From contig NZ_AP024855.1 in the NCBI RefSeq assembly GCF_024529955.1, positions 62,001 to 126,000 on the forward strand: 64,000 bases of DNA, read 5' to 3'. Below are positions 9,593-19,236 of the stretch, piece after piece (position 1 is the first letter of the stretch; each line of letters starts with the position of its first letter). The translations under genes were made by a program, and so were the position numbers. The notes beneath the pieces are model-generated. The model made no database searches. It saw nothing but the letters and a program-made list of their open reading frames with translations, and was not told where the DNA came from. The DNA is from Photobacterium toruni (GTDB taxonomy: Bacteria; Pseudomonadota; Gammaproteobacteria; Enterobacterales; Vibrionaceae).

Positions 9593-10005
9593 TGTGTCTA
9601 TTCCTCTATTGGTTATAACCGACTAATATTTTTGTTATTTAAACAAAACTAGCTTTAATATGACCGAGTTTACGTGAGAGTGCATGGTGATTACATCCTC
9701 CTCCTTATACCTTTATAAAGGGGGATGATAGGGGAGGAGTATGGTGGGTACTGTTTTAATTATTATGAAGTAAAACAGATGATTTACTGTTGTAAGATGT
9801 GCATGTCATCACATATTGATATTTTTTTGCGATATAGCTCACATCTAAATTTGGTTGAGTTCACATTTTTGAATAGAGGTCAGTGGGGGCGTAGAGTGTA
9901 GGAGGATGTATCTTTGTCATTAACTATAGAAAATAGGCATAGAAAAACGTTATGACCTTTGCATGACGTTATAAGATCAATAACAATAATGAAGGATGTT
10001 AGATA
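9593..10005. promoter_or_regulatory. Divergent malK / malE control region: two MalT-box groups flanking CRP sites
   Basis: Near malK are GGGGATGATA (9721-9730), GGGGAGGAGT (9731-9740) and an opposite-strand GGAGGAGGAT (9704-9695), all close to the MalT box GGGGAKGAGG. Near malE another core GGAGGATG begins at 9901. Between them are CRP-like sites TGTGC-N6-TCACA at 9798-9813 and TGCGA-N6-TCACA at 9828-9843, plus a weak third at 9850-9865. The order MalT boxes, CRP sites, MalT boxes matches the E. coli malKp-malEp region, where CRP repositions MalT. Confidence 0.8.
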
Positions 10006-11187
10006 ATGACTAAGGTACTCACTACAGTTGCTTTATGCACCATTGCAGCGTTAAGTTCATTTCATGTTTCAGCGGCTATTGAAGAAGGGCAGCTGACTAT
10101 TTGGGTGAATGGTGATAAAGGTTATAATGGTCTTGCTGAAGTTGGTAAAAAGTTTGAGGAAGATACTGGTGTTAAAGTAACGGTTGCATTCCCTGATAAC
10201 CTTGCTGATAAATTTCCTCAAGTTGCTGCATCTGGTGATGGCCCTGATATTGTTATGTGGGCTCATGACCGCTTTGGTGGTTATGCTCAATCTGGTTTGT
10301 TACAAGAAATTAAGCCATCAGCTGAATTTAAACAGCAGTTTTCTGATTTTACATGGGACGCTGTAAAATCTAATGGTAAATATTATGGCTATCCTGTTTC
10401 TGTTGAATCCCTTTCTCTAATTTATAATAAAGACCTTATTCCTAATCCTCCTAAAACGTGGGAAGAAATAGCCGCTATTGATCAAAAACTAGCAAAAGAA
10501 GGTAAAAAAGCCATCATGTGGAATTTACGTGAACCGTATTTTACATGGCCTCTTTTATCTGCTGATGGTGGTTATGCTTTCAAGAAAACATCTGATGGTT
10601 ATGATGCAAAAGATGTTGGTATCAATAATGCTGGTGCACAACGTAGCATGGCCTTTATTAAATCGTTAGTTGATCAAAAAGTAATATCACCTGATATGGA
10701 TTACAGCATTTCAGAAGCTGAATTTAATAAAGGTAATGTCGCAATGACAATTAATGGTCCATGGTCATGGAGTAATATTGATAAAACTGGATTAAATTAC
10801 GGTGTAACAACATTACCAATGTTTAATGGTCATCCATCTAAATCATTTGTCGGTGTATTAACCGCAGGTATTAGTACCGCATCTCCAAATAAAGATTTAG
10901 CGATTGAATTCCTTGAGAATTACTTATTAACGGATGAAGGTTTAGCCAAAGTTGATCAAGATAAGCCGCTGGGTGCTGTTGCCCTAAAGTCGTACCAAGA
11001 AAAAATCGGTAAAGATAGCCGTATTGCAGCCACTATGCAGAATGCAGAGCAAGGCGACATTATGCCTAATATTCCTCAAATGACCGCTTTCTGGTATGCC
11101 GAAGGTAATGCTATTCAAAATGTTGTTGATGGTCGTCAAAGTGTTAAAGATGCGTTAGATGCTGGCGCGAAACAGATGCTTAAGTAA
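10006..11187 (+). CDS. malE: Maltose/maltodextrin-binding periplasmic protein MalE
   Basis: MalE binds maltodextrins in the periplasm and hands them to MalFGK2. The 393-residue precursor has a signal peptide with cleavage after HVSA (about residue 23), giving a mature start [20 protein letters not shown] very like E. coli MalE. Family segments include [37 protein letters not shown] and [17 protein letters not shown]. It is the first gene of malEFG and is followed by an attenuator hairpin. A diverged remnant of a second malE lies at 8096-8347 on the other side of malK. Confidence 0.97.
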   Translation: MTKVLTTVALCTIAALSSFHVSAAIEEGQLTIWVNGDKGYNGLAEVGKKFEEDTGVKVTVAFPDNLADKFPQVAASGDGPDIVMWAHDRFGGYAQSGLLQEIKPSAEFKQQFSDFTWDAVKSNGKYYGYPVSVESLSLIYNKDLIPNPPKTWEEIAAIDQKLAKEGKKAIMWNLREPYFTWPLLSADGGYAFKKTSDGYDAKDVGINNAGAQRSMAFIKSLVDQKVISPDMDYSISEAEFNKGNVAMTINGPWSWSNIDKTGLNYGVTTLPMFNGHPSKSFVGVLTAGISTASPNKDLAIEFLENYLLTDEGLAKVDQDKPLGAVALKSYQEKIGKDSRIAATMQNAEQGDIMPNIPQMTAFWYAEGNAIQNVVDGRQSVKDALDAGAKQMLK

Positions 11188-11196
11188 TTTCTTTTT

Positions 11197-11222
11197 TAGG
11201 GGAAGTGATTCCCCTATATTTT
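11197..11222 (+). terminator. Attenuator hairpin between malE and malF
   Basis: TAGGGGAA (11197-11204) pairs with TTCCCCTA (11209-11216) over a 4-base loop, followed by a T-rich run. A partial stop here would keep the binding protein in large excess over the membrane subunits, as is known for maltose systems. Confidence 0.75.
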
Positions 11223-11244
11223 TATCTGAATGCAGGATATTGAT

Positions 11245-12888
11245 ATGGAGTCAGTTCAAGATCTCGAGCTATTTGAATCAAATAATAAAAATAAATCATT
11301 TAAATATAAAAAAGAAATTAAATGGTTTATTTTAAGTTTGATTGCCTTAGTAAATGGCTACGCGACAGTTTTAATGTATGCACAAGGTGAAGTCGCTTTT
11401 GCATTATTAACGGTAGTACTTACCGCATTAGCAGTTTATATTTTTGGTAGTAGTAAAACCTATGCCCAGCGTTATATCTATCCAGGTATTGCAGGGATGA
11501 TCGTATTTATTATTTTTCCATTGTTATATACCGTAAGTTTAGCGTTTACTAATTATAGTGCAACCAACCAGTTAACATTGGAAAGAACGCAGTCAATATT
11601 AGAGCAACGTACATTCCAGTCAGGAAAAAGCTATAAATTTGATTTTTACAAAGCAGATGATGGTTATCAAATTATTATTAATGATAATGGGCAGTTATTA
11701 TCTACAGGGTTAATTGATTTTAATAATAAATCGGTAAAATTAAAGCCAGTAGCAGAAGCATTTGGTAATACAACACCGATCAAAAATTATGATGAATCTC
11801 ATCCTGTTGCTATTAAATTAGAAGCGATTAATCAAGCTTTTGGTAAAAAATTACCGATTAAAGAAATTGTTAAAAATCGTAATCAAATTTCAAATTTAAT
11901 TTTAGAATTACCTGATGGTAAAGATATTCGAATGAGCGGATTACGAAAATTTGCTTCTGATTATCCATTATTTACCAAGCAAGCTGATAACAGTACATTA
12001 TTAAATAATCAAACGGATCAGTTTTATAAACCTAATATGGAAACAGGTTTTTATCAACCGGTTGACAATAATGGAAACTTTGTCGGTGAGTCAATATCTC
12101 CAGGGTTTGTTGTTGATGTGGGTATCGATAACTTTAAACGTGTTATTCAAGATGATGGTATTAAAGAACCTTTTATTGGGATCTTTATTTGGACGGTTGT
12201 ATTTGCATTTTTAGCCGTTGCTTTAACGCTTATTTTAGGAATGATCTTAGCATGTATCGTACAATGGGAACCATTAAAAGGCAGTGGTTTCTACCGTATA
12301 TTATTGATATTACCTTATGCTGTGCCTTCGTTTATTTCTATATTAATCTTTAAGGGTTTATTTAACCAAAGTTTTGGTGAGATAAACATGTTGTTAAGTT
12401 CTATTTTTGGTATTAAACCCGCATGGTTTTCTGATCCTGTATTATCACGTCTAATGGTCGTTATTGTTAATACATGGTTAGGCTTCCCTTATATGATGAT
12501 TTTATGTATGGGGTTATTAAAATCAATTCCGGATGATTTATATGAAGCTTCAGCCATTGATGGCGCAGGTCCTGTTCAGAACTTCATGAAGATCACTGTA
12601 CCATCAATGATTAAGCCTTTAACGCCACTATTAATTGCATCATTTGCTTTTAACTTTAATAACTTCGTGATGATTCAGTTATTAACGGGTGGTGGTCCAA
12701 ATATGATTAATACTTCTGAACCTGCAGGTTATACAGACTTATTAGTAAGTTACACATACCGTATTGCTTTTGAAGGTGGCGGTGGTCAAGACTTTGGTTT
12801 AGCAGGTGCAATTGCGACAATTATTTTTGTCATGGTTGCTGGTATGGCATTACTTAATTTGAAATTTACTAAGTTATCACAAGACTAA
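11245..12888 (+). CDS. malF: Maltose ABC transporter permease MalF
   Basis: MalF is one of the two inner-membrane subunits of the maltose importer. After the first helices ([20 protein letters not shown]) comes the large periplasmic P2 loop typical of MalF (about residues 95-300). The C-terminal permease core contains the EAA loop [21 protein letters not shown] that docks on MalK. An ATG at 11230 is possible, but the ATG at 11245 has AGGA eight bases upstream, so I start there, giving 547 residues against 514 in E. coli. The N-terminus is longer and charged. It sits 57 bp behind malE and 10 bp before malG. Confidence 0.94.
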   Translation: MESVQDLELFESNNKNKSFKYKKEIKWFILSLIALVNGYATVLMYAQGEVAFALLTVVLTALAVYIFGSSKTYAQRYIYPGIAGMIVFIIFPLLYTVSLAFTNYSATNQLTLERTQSILEQRTFQSGKSYKFDFYKADDGYQIIINDNGQLLSTGLIDFNNKSVKLKPVAEAFGNTTPIKNYDESHPVAIKLEAINQAFGKKLPIKEIVKNRNQISNLILELPDGKDIRMSGLRKFASDYPLFTKQADNSTLLNNQTDQFYKPNMETGFYQPVDNNGNFVGESISPGFVVDVGIDNFKRVIQDDGIKEPFIGIFIWTVVFAFLAVALTLILGMILACIVQWEPLKGSGFYRILLILPYAVPSFISILIFKGLFNQSFGEINMLLSSIFGIKPAWFSDPVLSRLMVVIVNTWLGFPYMMILCMGLLKSIPDDLYEASAIDGAGPVQNFMKITVPSMIKPLTPLLIASFAFNFNNFVMIQLLTGGGPNMINTSEPAGYTDLLVSYTYRIAFEGGGGQDFGLAGAIATIIFVMVAGMALLNLKFTKLSQD

Positions 12889-12898
12889 GGAGAAGGTC

Positions 12899-13789
12899 AT
12901 GGCGATAGTTCAGCTTAAATCATTAAAATATCGGTTATGGGCAACACATGCAGTGTTATGGCTTTTCTTAGCAATTACCATCTTTCCATTATTAATGATT
13001 ATTGCAATATCATTCCGTGAAGGTAATTTTTCAGGGGGAGAGTTAATACCCAGTAATCCAACATTAGATCATTGGAGATTGGCATTAGGTTTTAGTGTAG
13101 AAAATGCTGATGGTTCAGTAACCCCACCACCATTTCCAGTGCTATTATGGCTATGGAATACGATTAAGGTTGCAACAATAACATCGGTATTAATTGTTGC
13201 CATGTCGACAACCAGTGCTTATGCGTTTGCTCGATTACGCTTTAAAGGTAAAGAGAATATTTTGAAAGGAATGATGGTATTTCAAATGTTCCCTGCAGTA
13301 TTAGCATTGGTGGCATTGTATGCACTGTTTGATCGTTTAGGGCAATACATTCCATTCTTAGGTTTAAATACACATGGTGGATTGATCTTTGCTTATTTAG
13401 GCGGTATTGCTTTACATGTTTGGACGATTAAAGGCTACTTTGAGACGATTGATCGCTCATTGGAAGAAGCGGCAGCGTTAGATGGTGCGACACCATGGCA
13501 AGCATTTAGATTAGTCTTGTTACCATTATCAGTGCCGATCCTTGCCGTTGTCTTTATTCTTTCGTTTATTGGTGTGGTAACAGAAGTACCTGTTGCATCA
13601 ACGTTATTATCGGATGTGAATAATTACACCTTGGCAGTGGGTATGCAGCAATACTTATACCCTCAAAACTACCTATGGGGCGATTTTGCAGCAGCGGCAG
13701 TACTTTCTGCATTACCTATTACAATTGTATTTTTGCTTGCACAGAAGTTCCTTGTTGGTGGATTAACTTCCGGTGGCGTAAAAGGTTAA
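12899..13789 (+). CDS. malG: Maltose ABC transporter permease MalG
   Basis: MalG is the second membrane subunit of the maltose importer. The 296 residues equal the E. coli length. Six helices are visible, the first at [20 protein letters not shown]. The EAA loop [21 protein letters not shown] near residue 195 contacts MalK, and the C-terminus ends [10 protein letters not shown], which in E. coli MalG reaches toward the MalK dimer. It follows malF by 10 bp with Shine-Dalgarno AAGGAG, and a strong terminator follows. Confidence 0.96.
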   Translation: MAIVQLKSLKYRLWATHAVLWLFLAITIFPLLMIIAISFREGNFSGGELIPSNPTLDHWRLALGFSVENADGSVTPPPFPVLLWLWNTIKVATITSVLIVAMSTTSAYAFARLRFKGKENILKGMMVFQMFPAVLALVALYALFDRLGQYIPFLGLNTHGGLIFAYLGGIALHVWTIKGYFETIDRSLEEAAALDGATPWQAFRLVLLPLSVPILAVVFILSFIGVVTEVPVASTLLSDVNNYTLAVGMQQYLYPQNYLWGDFAAAAVLSALPITIVFLLAQKFLVGGLTSGGVKG

Positions 13790-13856
13790 CGCTATTAACT
13801 CTAGAGCCATTAAACAATAGTATTATGATCATGTTGTTCTAATTGGTTTATACCTT

Positions 13857-13891
13857 AAAATCCGAGAATAGTTATATTCTCGGATTTTTTT
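13857..13891 (+). terminator. Terminator of malEFG
   Basis: AAATCCGAGAATA pairs with TATTCTCGGATTT across a short loop and runs into seven T residues. It closes the malEFG transcript. Confidence 0.9.
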
Positions 13892-13941
13892 ATTTATAAA
13901 TAGAACGGCATTTATTTAGTTTATGCTCTAAATTATAATCA

Positions 13942-13978
13942 GTTATAAAAGCTGACGTTATATTGTCAGCTTTATAAC
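13942..13978. terminator. Second hairpin, between malG and the pseudouridine synthase gene
   Basis: GTTATAAAAGCTGAC (13942-13956) and GTCAGCTTTATAAC (13965-13978) are complementary apart from one bulged A. It lies just after the stop of the minus-strand synthase gene and probably ends that transcript, although no strong U-run follows in either direction. Confidence 0.55.
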
Positions 13979-13994
13979 ATAGATGCTTTTTTCC

Positions 13995-15665
13995 TTAAAA
14001 ATCGGCATCGACTTCAAAGATCATTGGCTCGCCACTAACAGGGTGGGTTAGACCAAGATATTGCGCATGCAAATGTAAGCGATTGGCTTTTTGACCATAT
14101 AAGTCATCACCAACAATAGGCATATTCATACCATTTTGGTGTGCCGAGTGAATACGTAATTGGTGAGTACGGCCTGTTTTAGGATAATAATAGACCTTGG
14201 TTTTACCATTTTTTCGCTCAATAACCTGCCATTTTGTAAGTGCGGGTTTACCATGTTCATAACAGACTAACTGACGAGGACGGTCGTCTAAATCAACTCG
14301 CATTGGTAAGTCGATTTCACCATGATCCTGCTTCACAATTCCATCTAATAGCGCGACATAACGCTTTTCTGCTGTACGGTTAATAAATTGTTTTTGCAAC
14401 GCTTTATGGGCATATTTAGTTAATGCAATCACAATAAGTCCTGATGTTGACATATCTAAACGATGCACAATCAGTGGACTATCACTGTTGGGGAACATCG
14501 CTTGCATACGGCTATAAACGGAATCAGTGATGGTTTTGCCTGGTACTGATAGAAACTCTGCTGGCTTATTGATAACGACCATCGCATCGTCTTGATACAC
14601 AATCTCTAGTTCTTTGCCTTCAGCAGGGTTTTGTAATAATGGGTTAGCATCAATGTTAAGGCCAGCGAGCATATGCTGTAAAATCGGCTCACATTTGTTT
14701 TTACAAGCTTCATAAAAGTATTTGTGCTTACGTATTTGTGCAGCAGGAGAAGCGCCCCACCAAAATTTAGCCATCGCTAAAGGTGTTAGGTGTTGCTTAA
14801 AGGCATGCTGTAGCAATTTGACGGCGGCACAATCTCCAGCACCCTGTGGTGGTGTGGTATTACCAAACAATGCACTTAAATCTTTTGTTTCACCATACTG
14901 ATTTAGAAATTGATATTGCGCGTAGCGTTGTTGTTGCAATAATGCTGTTAAGGTGTCGTATTCTGATTTGAGTAAAGTAAGAGCTGTGGTATCAGCTTGT
15001 AATTTATCGCTAATATCGGTAAGTGTTTGAGTCCATTGCTGACGAATTAATTTTTGTTGATGTTTGTCAAACGCACTTTCTCGCGCTAAACGATGGAATT
15101 CTTGAGTCATAAATTCGCTATCGTTACTTTTCTCTGCCGCTGTACGTTGTAATTTACGTTGCTTGCGCTGTTCTATCATTTGTAAGCGAAATGATTCAGA
15201 GGCTAGTTCTGCTTGGCTTTGGGCTTGCTGATATTGCTGTTGTAATTGAATATAGTTTGGGTTGGATTTAATTGCAGTAATTTTAGTTGTAACAATATCA
15301 ACTAAAGTTTGTTGATCCTTAATTGTAGGATCAATGTTTCGTTCATCAAATACCGGAGGAACAAAATGGGGTAGATGTGTTTGATTGGCTACTTTTCCTG
15401 AAAAGGCAGATAAATAACCCAGTTCACCTTGCTGGTTTTGAACCAATAAAACTCCAAACATGTGACCTATTGTATCGTCATCATTATTCAACCCAAAATT
15501 ATGCTGCCATTGATGTTGAGTTTCGATATGTTGTTGTAATTCTTGAGCTGCCAATACACACAGAGGATGAGGTGTATAACAAAAAGGGAAAGTAAAGCGC
15601 TCAGGTAGCGGTAGTGTATCAATAGCGGCAATAAAGCGAGTAAAATTAAGGTCAGATGCGTGCAT
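13995..15665 (-). CDS. RluA-family 23S rRNA pseudouridine synthase with long N-terminal extension
   Basis: The C-terminal part (about residues 325-556) is an RluA-type pseudouridine synthase: it contains IVHRLDMSTSGLIVIAL with the catalytic Asp, followed by TGRTHQLRIHSAH and GDDLYG. The first 320 or so residues are not part of the usual 220-330-residue RluA fold. They include a Gln-rich stretch predicted by eye to be coiled coil (YIQLQQQYQQAQSQAELA and on), and then a Trp/Cys-containing segment before the catalytic domain. I start at the ATG at 15665 (MHASDL) instead of 15704; neither has a strong ribosome site. The RNA target cannot be told from sequence. Confidence 0.85.
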   Translation of the reverse strand: MHASDLNFTRFIAAIDTLPLPERFTFPFCYTPHPLCVLAAQELQQHIETQHQWQHNFGLNNDDDTIGHMFGVLLVQNQQGELGYLSAFSGKVANQTHLPHFVPPVFDERNIDPTIKDQQTLVDIVTTKITAIKSNPNYIQLQQQYQQAQSQAELASESFRLQMIEQRKQRKLQRTAAEKSNDSEFMTQEFHRLARESAFDKHQQKLIRQQWTQTLTDISDKLQADTTALTLLKSEYDTLTALLQQQRYAQYQFLNQYGETKDLSALFGNTTPPQGAGDCAAVKLLQHAFKQHLTPLAMAKFWWGASPAAQIRKHKYFYEACKNKCEPILQHMLAGLNIDANPLLQNPAEGKELEIVYQDDAMVVINKPAEFLSVPGKTITDSVYSRMQAMFPNSDSPLIVHRLDMSTSGLIVIALTKYAHKALQKQFINRTAEKRYVALLDGIVKQDHGEIDLPMRVDLDDRPRQLVCYEHGKPALTKWQVIERKNGKTKVYYYPKTGRTHQLRIHSAHQNGMNMPIVGDDLYGQKANRLHLHAQYLGLTHPVSGEPMIFEVDADF

Positions 15666-15941
15666 GATAATATCTATTACGAACAAGGGCGGTGATTCTA
15701 GCATTTCTAACGTAGAATTTCGAGTTAACGCAATCTAACCATGCTATTTCAACCTAACTATGCGACTTCAACTATTTTATTGCGTGTTTACTATTAGCTT
15801 AATTATTTTTATACCTTGGTAGTGGAATTATAATAAATATCAAAATTTGATTATTAATATTACTTTTTTATGATGACGACAAATTAAATATTTAGGATTA
15901 TAGTCAGTTCCAGATATTTAAGATAACTACCGAGGTGTATC

Positions 15942-16223
15942 ATGAGCTTAAAAATCAAATGTGAACATATGGAATTAACTGATTCAATTAAATCATCAGT
16001 TGCCGGTTATATTGTAGAAATGATGGTTATCGATCCTGAATTTAAACATATTCATGTCGATATTATTAAAGAAGATACAGGTTATGCTGTTGATTTAAAA
16101 ATGGATACAGAAGAATTTAATAAAGTGACAGCTAAAGCTCATAATGTAAATCTCGATGAGTGTATTAAAGAAGCATTTTTCCATTTTGAAAAAGTAATTG
16201 AAAAGAAAGTTACTCATCAATAA
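15942..16223 (+). CDS. Short ribosome hibernation factor-like protein (HPF/YfiA family)
   Basis: The 93-residue product has the size and layout of short HPF: MSLKIKCEHMELTDSIKSSV at the start, a beta strand HIHVDIIKEDTGYAVDLKMD, then VTAKAHNVNLDECIKEAFFHFEKVIEKK, matching the HPF pattern of a strand, a turn and the last helix of the beta-alpha-beta-beta-beta-alpha fold. HPF/YfiA proteins bind the 30S decoding site and promote idle 100S or 70S ribosomes. Conserved positions are few, so it is probably a divergent paralogue. It is monocistronic with its own terminator and Shine-Dalgarno CGAGG. Confidence 0.68.
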   Translation: MSLKIKCEHMELTDSIKSSVAGYIVEMMVIDPEFKHIHVDIIKEDTGYAVDLKMDTEEFNKVTAKAHNVNLDECIKEAFFHFEKVIEKKVTHQ

Positions 16224-16247
16224 GAACGATGGTTTATAAGAATAAAG

Positions 16248-16273
16248 AAAAGGCTCTTATTTGAGCCTTTTTA
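16248..16273 (+). terminator. Terminator after the HPF-like gene
   Basis: AAAAGGCTC (16248-16256) pairs with GAGCCTTTT (16263-16271). A and T runs flank it, so it may also end the minus-strand cyo operon. Confidence 0.85.
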
Positions 16274-16288
16274 AGTTACTAATTAATA

Positions 16289-16792
16289 CTATTTATTATT
16301 GATGACTTGCCGTGTTGTTACTAAACAAATATCGGGTAATTGATCCGTAAGAATGGCTTGTTTACCTTTAATACGTTTGCTATTTAAGACGTAAGTTCTA
16401 TTATTAAGTTTGCCTTGAAAACGCCACTTACTGAATGCTTCATGGCGAGCGTCTGAGCATGATGTTTGTAATACGTAACTTTCAGTGACAGATGTATCAC
16501 ACCCTCCTGCTGTATTTTTCACACCGTGAAAGGTGATATGGCTATCACGATCTCGATAACTGGTGACGGCAAGCGCATTAAAGAGATGAATATCAGTAGA
16601 CTTGTCAGTATAAGATAAAATGCGATGTGGATTAGTCTTTAATGCCACTTCTGCTAACTGTATTAATTCGCTCGAACAAGGGGGAGGGAGATCCTTGACC
16701 ACACTGTCCATTGATGTTTTAGCATTAATTGGTGCGATATACACGCTTGGTAATAAACAAAGACCGATAACTAAAATCTGCACACCTTTCAT
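16289..16792 (-). CDS. Unknown exported protein at the end of the cyo-sco operon
   Basis: I do not recognise a family. The 167-residue product starts with a clear signal peptide (MKGVQILVIGLCLLPSVYIA, cleavage near INA-KTS). The mature part has four cysteines (PPCSSEL, GGCDTS, QTSCSDARH, DICLVT), which could form two disulfides in the periplasm. The start at 16792 is chosen because GGAGAT lies six bases upstream; a longer frame exists but lacks a ribosome site. It follows the PCu(A)C gene by 14 bp, so it is probably co-transcribed with cyoABCDE-sco and may help copper or oxidase handling. That role is inference only. Confidence 0.6.
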   Translation of the reverse strand: MKGVQILVIGLCLLPSVYIAPINAKTSMDSVVKDLPPPCSSELIQLAEVALKTNPHRILSYTDKSTDIHLFNALAVTSYRDRDSHITFHGVKNTAGGCDTSVTESYVLQTSCSDARHEAFSKWRFQGKLNNRTYVLNSKRIKGKQAILTDQLPDICLVTTRQVINNK

Positions 16793-16806
16793 AGAATATC
16801 TCCAAA

Positions 16807-17310
16807 TCAATGCTTTTTAATTGGCATCACTAAAAGGTGTACATCAAACTGTTTACCATTTTTCTGTTGCATAGTTACCGTGATCACTTGATTTGGTTTA
16901 AGATCTTGTTTTACACCCATAAACATCAGATGGTAGCTTTTACTCGCCAATATGAGTTCCCCATTAGCAGGGATCTCAAGTGTCTCTAGCTTTCGCATTG
17001 CCATCGTATTATCACGCATAAACATACGATGAAATTCTGTATGCTTGGCAATAGTGCTACTAGCACTAACAAGAGTAATGGCGGTATCACTATTATTGAT
17101 AATTTTCATGTAGCCAGCACTGATATTAGTACCCGGAATTGTGGCTTTTGCAGTCGCATTTTCAATGGTTAATGCTGAATTTATTTTTTGAATATTAGTG
17201 TATTTTTGTTGAGATTGTAGGTGATTATCAGCATGGATCACATCTGTAGCAAACGCTGTAGAATGAAAACAACTCATTAATAATGCTAGGTATAAAGAAT
17301 TCTTTTTCAT
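16807..17310 (-). CDS. Periplasmic copper chaperone PCu(A)C (DUF461)
   Basis: PCu(A)C proteins bind Cu(I) in the periplasm and deliver it to cytochrome oxidases, often together with Sco. The 167-residue precursor has a signal peptide (SCFHSTAFA). The domain shows GTNISAGYMKIINNSDTAI, then the metal-binding pattern with HTEFHRM, MAMRKLE and, further on, YHLMFMG; these His and Met residues correspond to the H-x10-M-x21-H-x-M copper motif. It ends QQKNGKQFDVHLLVMP. It lies 9 bp behind sco in the cyo operon. The oxidase here is a quinol oxidase without CuA, so the receiving site would have to be CuB or another protein. Confidence 0.87.
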   Translation of the reverse strand: MKKNSLYLALLMSCFHSTAFATDVIHADNHLQSQQKYTNIQKINSALTIENATAKATIPGTNISAGYMKIINNSDTAITLVSASSTIAKHTEFHRMFMRDNTMAMRKLETLEIPANGELILASKSYHLMFMGVKQDLKPNQVITVTMQQKNGKQFDVHLLVMPIKKH

Positions 17311-17319
17311 GGTTATCTC

Positions 17320-17940
17320 CTATTTTTTAGCCATGCTTTTTGCATAAACACGTTCAATGCCTGCCGCTAATTCAACTGGGGTCGTATTGTGGCTCATCGC
17401 GCCGACTAACTTGCCTGTTTCGTCAATAATGTAAAAACGGGAAGAGTGATCGACGGTATAGCTTAATTCAGATGATTCCATATCAATAATGTCAAAATAA
17501 ACACCATATTGTTTAGTTAACGTGTCTATTTGTTGTTGAGTGCCAGTTAAACCGATAACCCGATCATCAAAATACTTGGCGAATTGATGTAATGACACTA
17601 AATCATCACGTTCGGGATCAACACTGATGAATAACCCTTGCACATGTTGATAAGTTGCGGGTGGCAGTTGGGAAAACGCGGCAGATAATACGCCCATTGA
17701 AGAAGGGCATACTTCAGCACAGTTTAAAAAGCCAAAATAGAGCACCACAACATTACCTTTATATTGCTCAAGGCTTACAGTGCTATCAAGACTATTGATC
17801 TCAAATGGACCACCAAGATCTTTCAGTGGTTTTATATTTTCACCAATAGGGGTGGTGGTGTTATAGATGTAACATCCCATTAAGGTTGCAAGAAACAGTG
17901 CGCCGAAAAGGAGAATTATTTTAGTTGGATTTTTAGTCAT
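17320..17940 (-). CDS. SCO1/SenC family copper/thiol protein
   Basis: Sco proteins are membrane-anchored thioredoxin-fold proteins that bind copper and assist oxidase assembly. The 206 residues have an N-terminal anchor helix (IILLFGALFLATLMGCYIY), the metal and redox motif CAEVCPSS near residue 75, and the third ligand His in YTVDHSSRFYIID near residue 165. LFISVDPERDDL is also typical. The gene overlaps cyoE by 4 bp (ATGA), so translation is coupled. Linking Sco and PCu(A)C to a cyo oxidase is unusual in E. coli terms, where cyo has neither. Confidence 0.9.
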   Translation of the reverse strand: MTKNPTKIILLFGALFLATLMGCYIYNTTTPIGENIKPLKDLGGPFEINSLDSTVSLEQYKGNVVVLYFGFLNCAEVCPSSMGVLSAAFSQLPPATYQHVQGLFISVDPERDDLVSLHQFAKYFDDRVIGLTGTQQQIDTLTKQYGVYFDIIDMESSELSYTVDHSSRFYIIDETGKLVGAMSHNTTPVELAAGIERVYAKSMAKK

Positions 17941-18854
17941 GAATGAGGCTCCATTACTGTGGTAGGTAATGCATTAACCTGATGGTCATCAACAATAGTA
18001 TTAGACGAAAAATCGAGTGAAATCAACGTACAAAACACCATGATATTGAGAATAGAGCATAGAAGCATTTTTTTGCCCCATTGAGCATTAGGAACTTTTT
18101 GATAACTAACTTTGGCAATATATAACCAATGTAAGCTAACTAATCCCATGCCTAATGCATACCAGCTTCCAGCATAACCCAAGTAGGTAAGGGTTAAGGC
18201 CGCTATCGCAAAGGCAATAATATACCCAATGATATGGTAACGTGCGCGAGCGACTCCTATTTCAATAGGCAACACTGGAATTGAAGCTGATTTATAATCA
18301 TCGAAGCGGTAGATTGCAATGGCGTATGAGTGGGGTATCTGCCATATACAGAATGTAATAAACAGTATTGCGGCACCACTATCAAATTGTCCCGTTACAG
18401 CACAATAGCCAATAACAGGAGGACAAGCCCCTGATAAACCTCCAATTAAAGTACCGTAAACTGATTTACGTTTGAAATAGAGGCTATATAAGTCAACGTA
18501 AACCACAAAACCAAGTACACCAAATTGAAATGCCACGGTGGAAGTGTATTGATAAAGGGTAAAAAAACCGCCAATGCATAATGTTATCGCCCAAATTAAG
18601 GCATAAGAGACGGGGATTACTTTTTTGACCAACTCACGCTCACAGGTACGCTTCATTAATTTATCGATATCTATATCAATCACATTATTGAACACGCAAC
18701 CTGATGCGACAATCAAGGTAGTACCAATACAAACAGCCACAAGCAATAAGCCGTTAATATTGCCTTGAGATGCTAACAATACACCACCGATGGCCGCAAT
18801 AAGATTGCCACCGATAATACCCGGTTTGGTCAGTTTCAGATAAGGTTTAATCAT
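17937..18854 (-). CDS. cyoE: Protoheme IX farnesyltransferase CyoE (heme O synthase)
   Basis: CyoE farnesylates heme B to heme O, the cofactor of the high-spin site of cytochrome bo3. The 305 residues form a polytopic UbiA-type prenyltransferase with the Asp-rich motif FNNVIDIDIDKLMKRT near residue 55 and the second loop YKSASIPVLPI. About nine membrane helices are visible. It follows cyoD by 13 bp and overlaps the next gene, sco, by 4 bp, so it belongs to one long transcript. Confidence 0.95.
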   Translation of the reverse strand: MIKPYLKLTKPGIIGGNLIAAIGGVLLASQGNINGLLLVAVCIGTTLIVASGCVFNNVIDIDIDKLMKRTCERELVKKVIPVSYALIWAITLCIGGFFTLYQYTSTVAFQFGVLGFVVYVDLYSLYFKRKSVYGTLIGGLSGACPPVIGYCAVTGQFDSGAAILFITFCIWQIPHSYAIAIYRFDDYKSASIPVLPIEIGVARARYHIIGYIIAFAIAALTLTYLGYAGSWYALGMGLVSLHWLYIAKVSYQKVPNAQWGKKMLLCSILNIMVFCTLISLDFSSNTIVDDHQVNALPTTVMEPHS

Positions 18855-18867
18855 AGAACATCCTTGA

Positions 18868-19236
18868 TCAATGACCCATTAGCATGTTGTGATTTAAGTG
18901 ATCCATGATCCACAACGAACCAATAAGAATAATAGCAACAATAACAACCACGAATACCGCTGATGATGTATTCCACATTTGTTCAGATGAGGTATTCATA
19001 TGCAGAAAGAATACCAGTTGGACTAATATCTGTGCGACAGCAAAAACCATGATCACACCAATAATGAACTGGGTTGAACCTACACCAGCCATGACCATCG
19101 CAAAAGGTACAATGGTTAAAATAATAGAGAAGATAAGCCCTCGAACATATTCTTTTACGCTACCGTGAGCTTGGCCACCTTGACCATGTCCAATTGTATG
19201 TTGGTTAGTTGAGTGTTGGTTAGTTGAATTGTTCAT
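18868..19236 (-). CDS. cyoD: Cytochrome bo3 ubiquinol oxidase subunit IV CyoD
   Basis: CyoD is the small three-helix subunit that supports CuB binding and assembly of bo3 oxidase. The 122 residues have a His/Gln-rich N-terminus, then helices at FSIILTIVPFAMVMAG, FAVAQILVQLVFFLHM and VFVVVIVAIILIGSLWIM, matching the family. The N-terminus carries a small internal repeat (NSTNQHSTNQHTIG). It overlaps cyoC by one base and precedes cyoE. Confidence 0.93.
   Translation of the reverse strand: MNNSTNQHSTNQHTIGHGQGGQAHGSVKEYVRGLIFSIILTIVPFAMVMAGVGSTQFIIGVIMVFAVAQILVQLVFFLHMNTSSEQMWNTSSAVFVVVIVAIILIGSLWIMDHLNHNMLMGH

Noticed and set aside
9393..9626. Frame antisense to malK
   Set aside because: Lies opposite conserved MalK Walker A sequence; no independent evidence.
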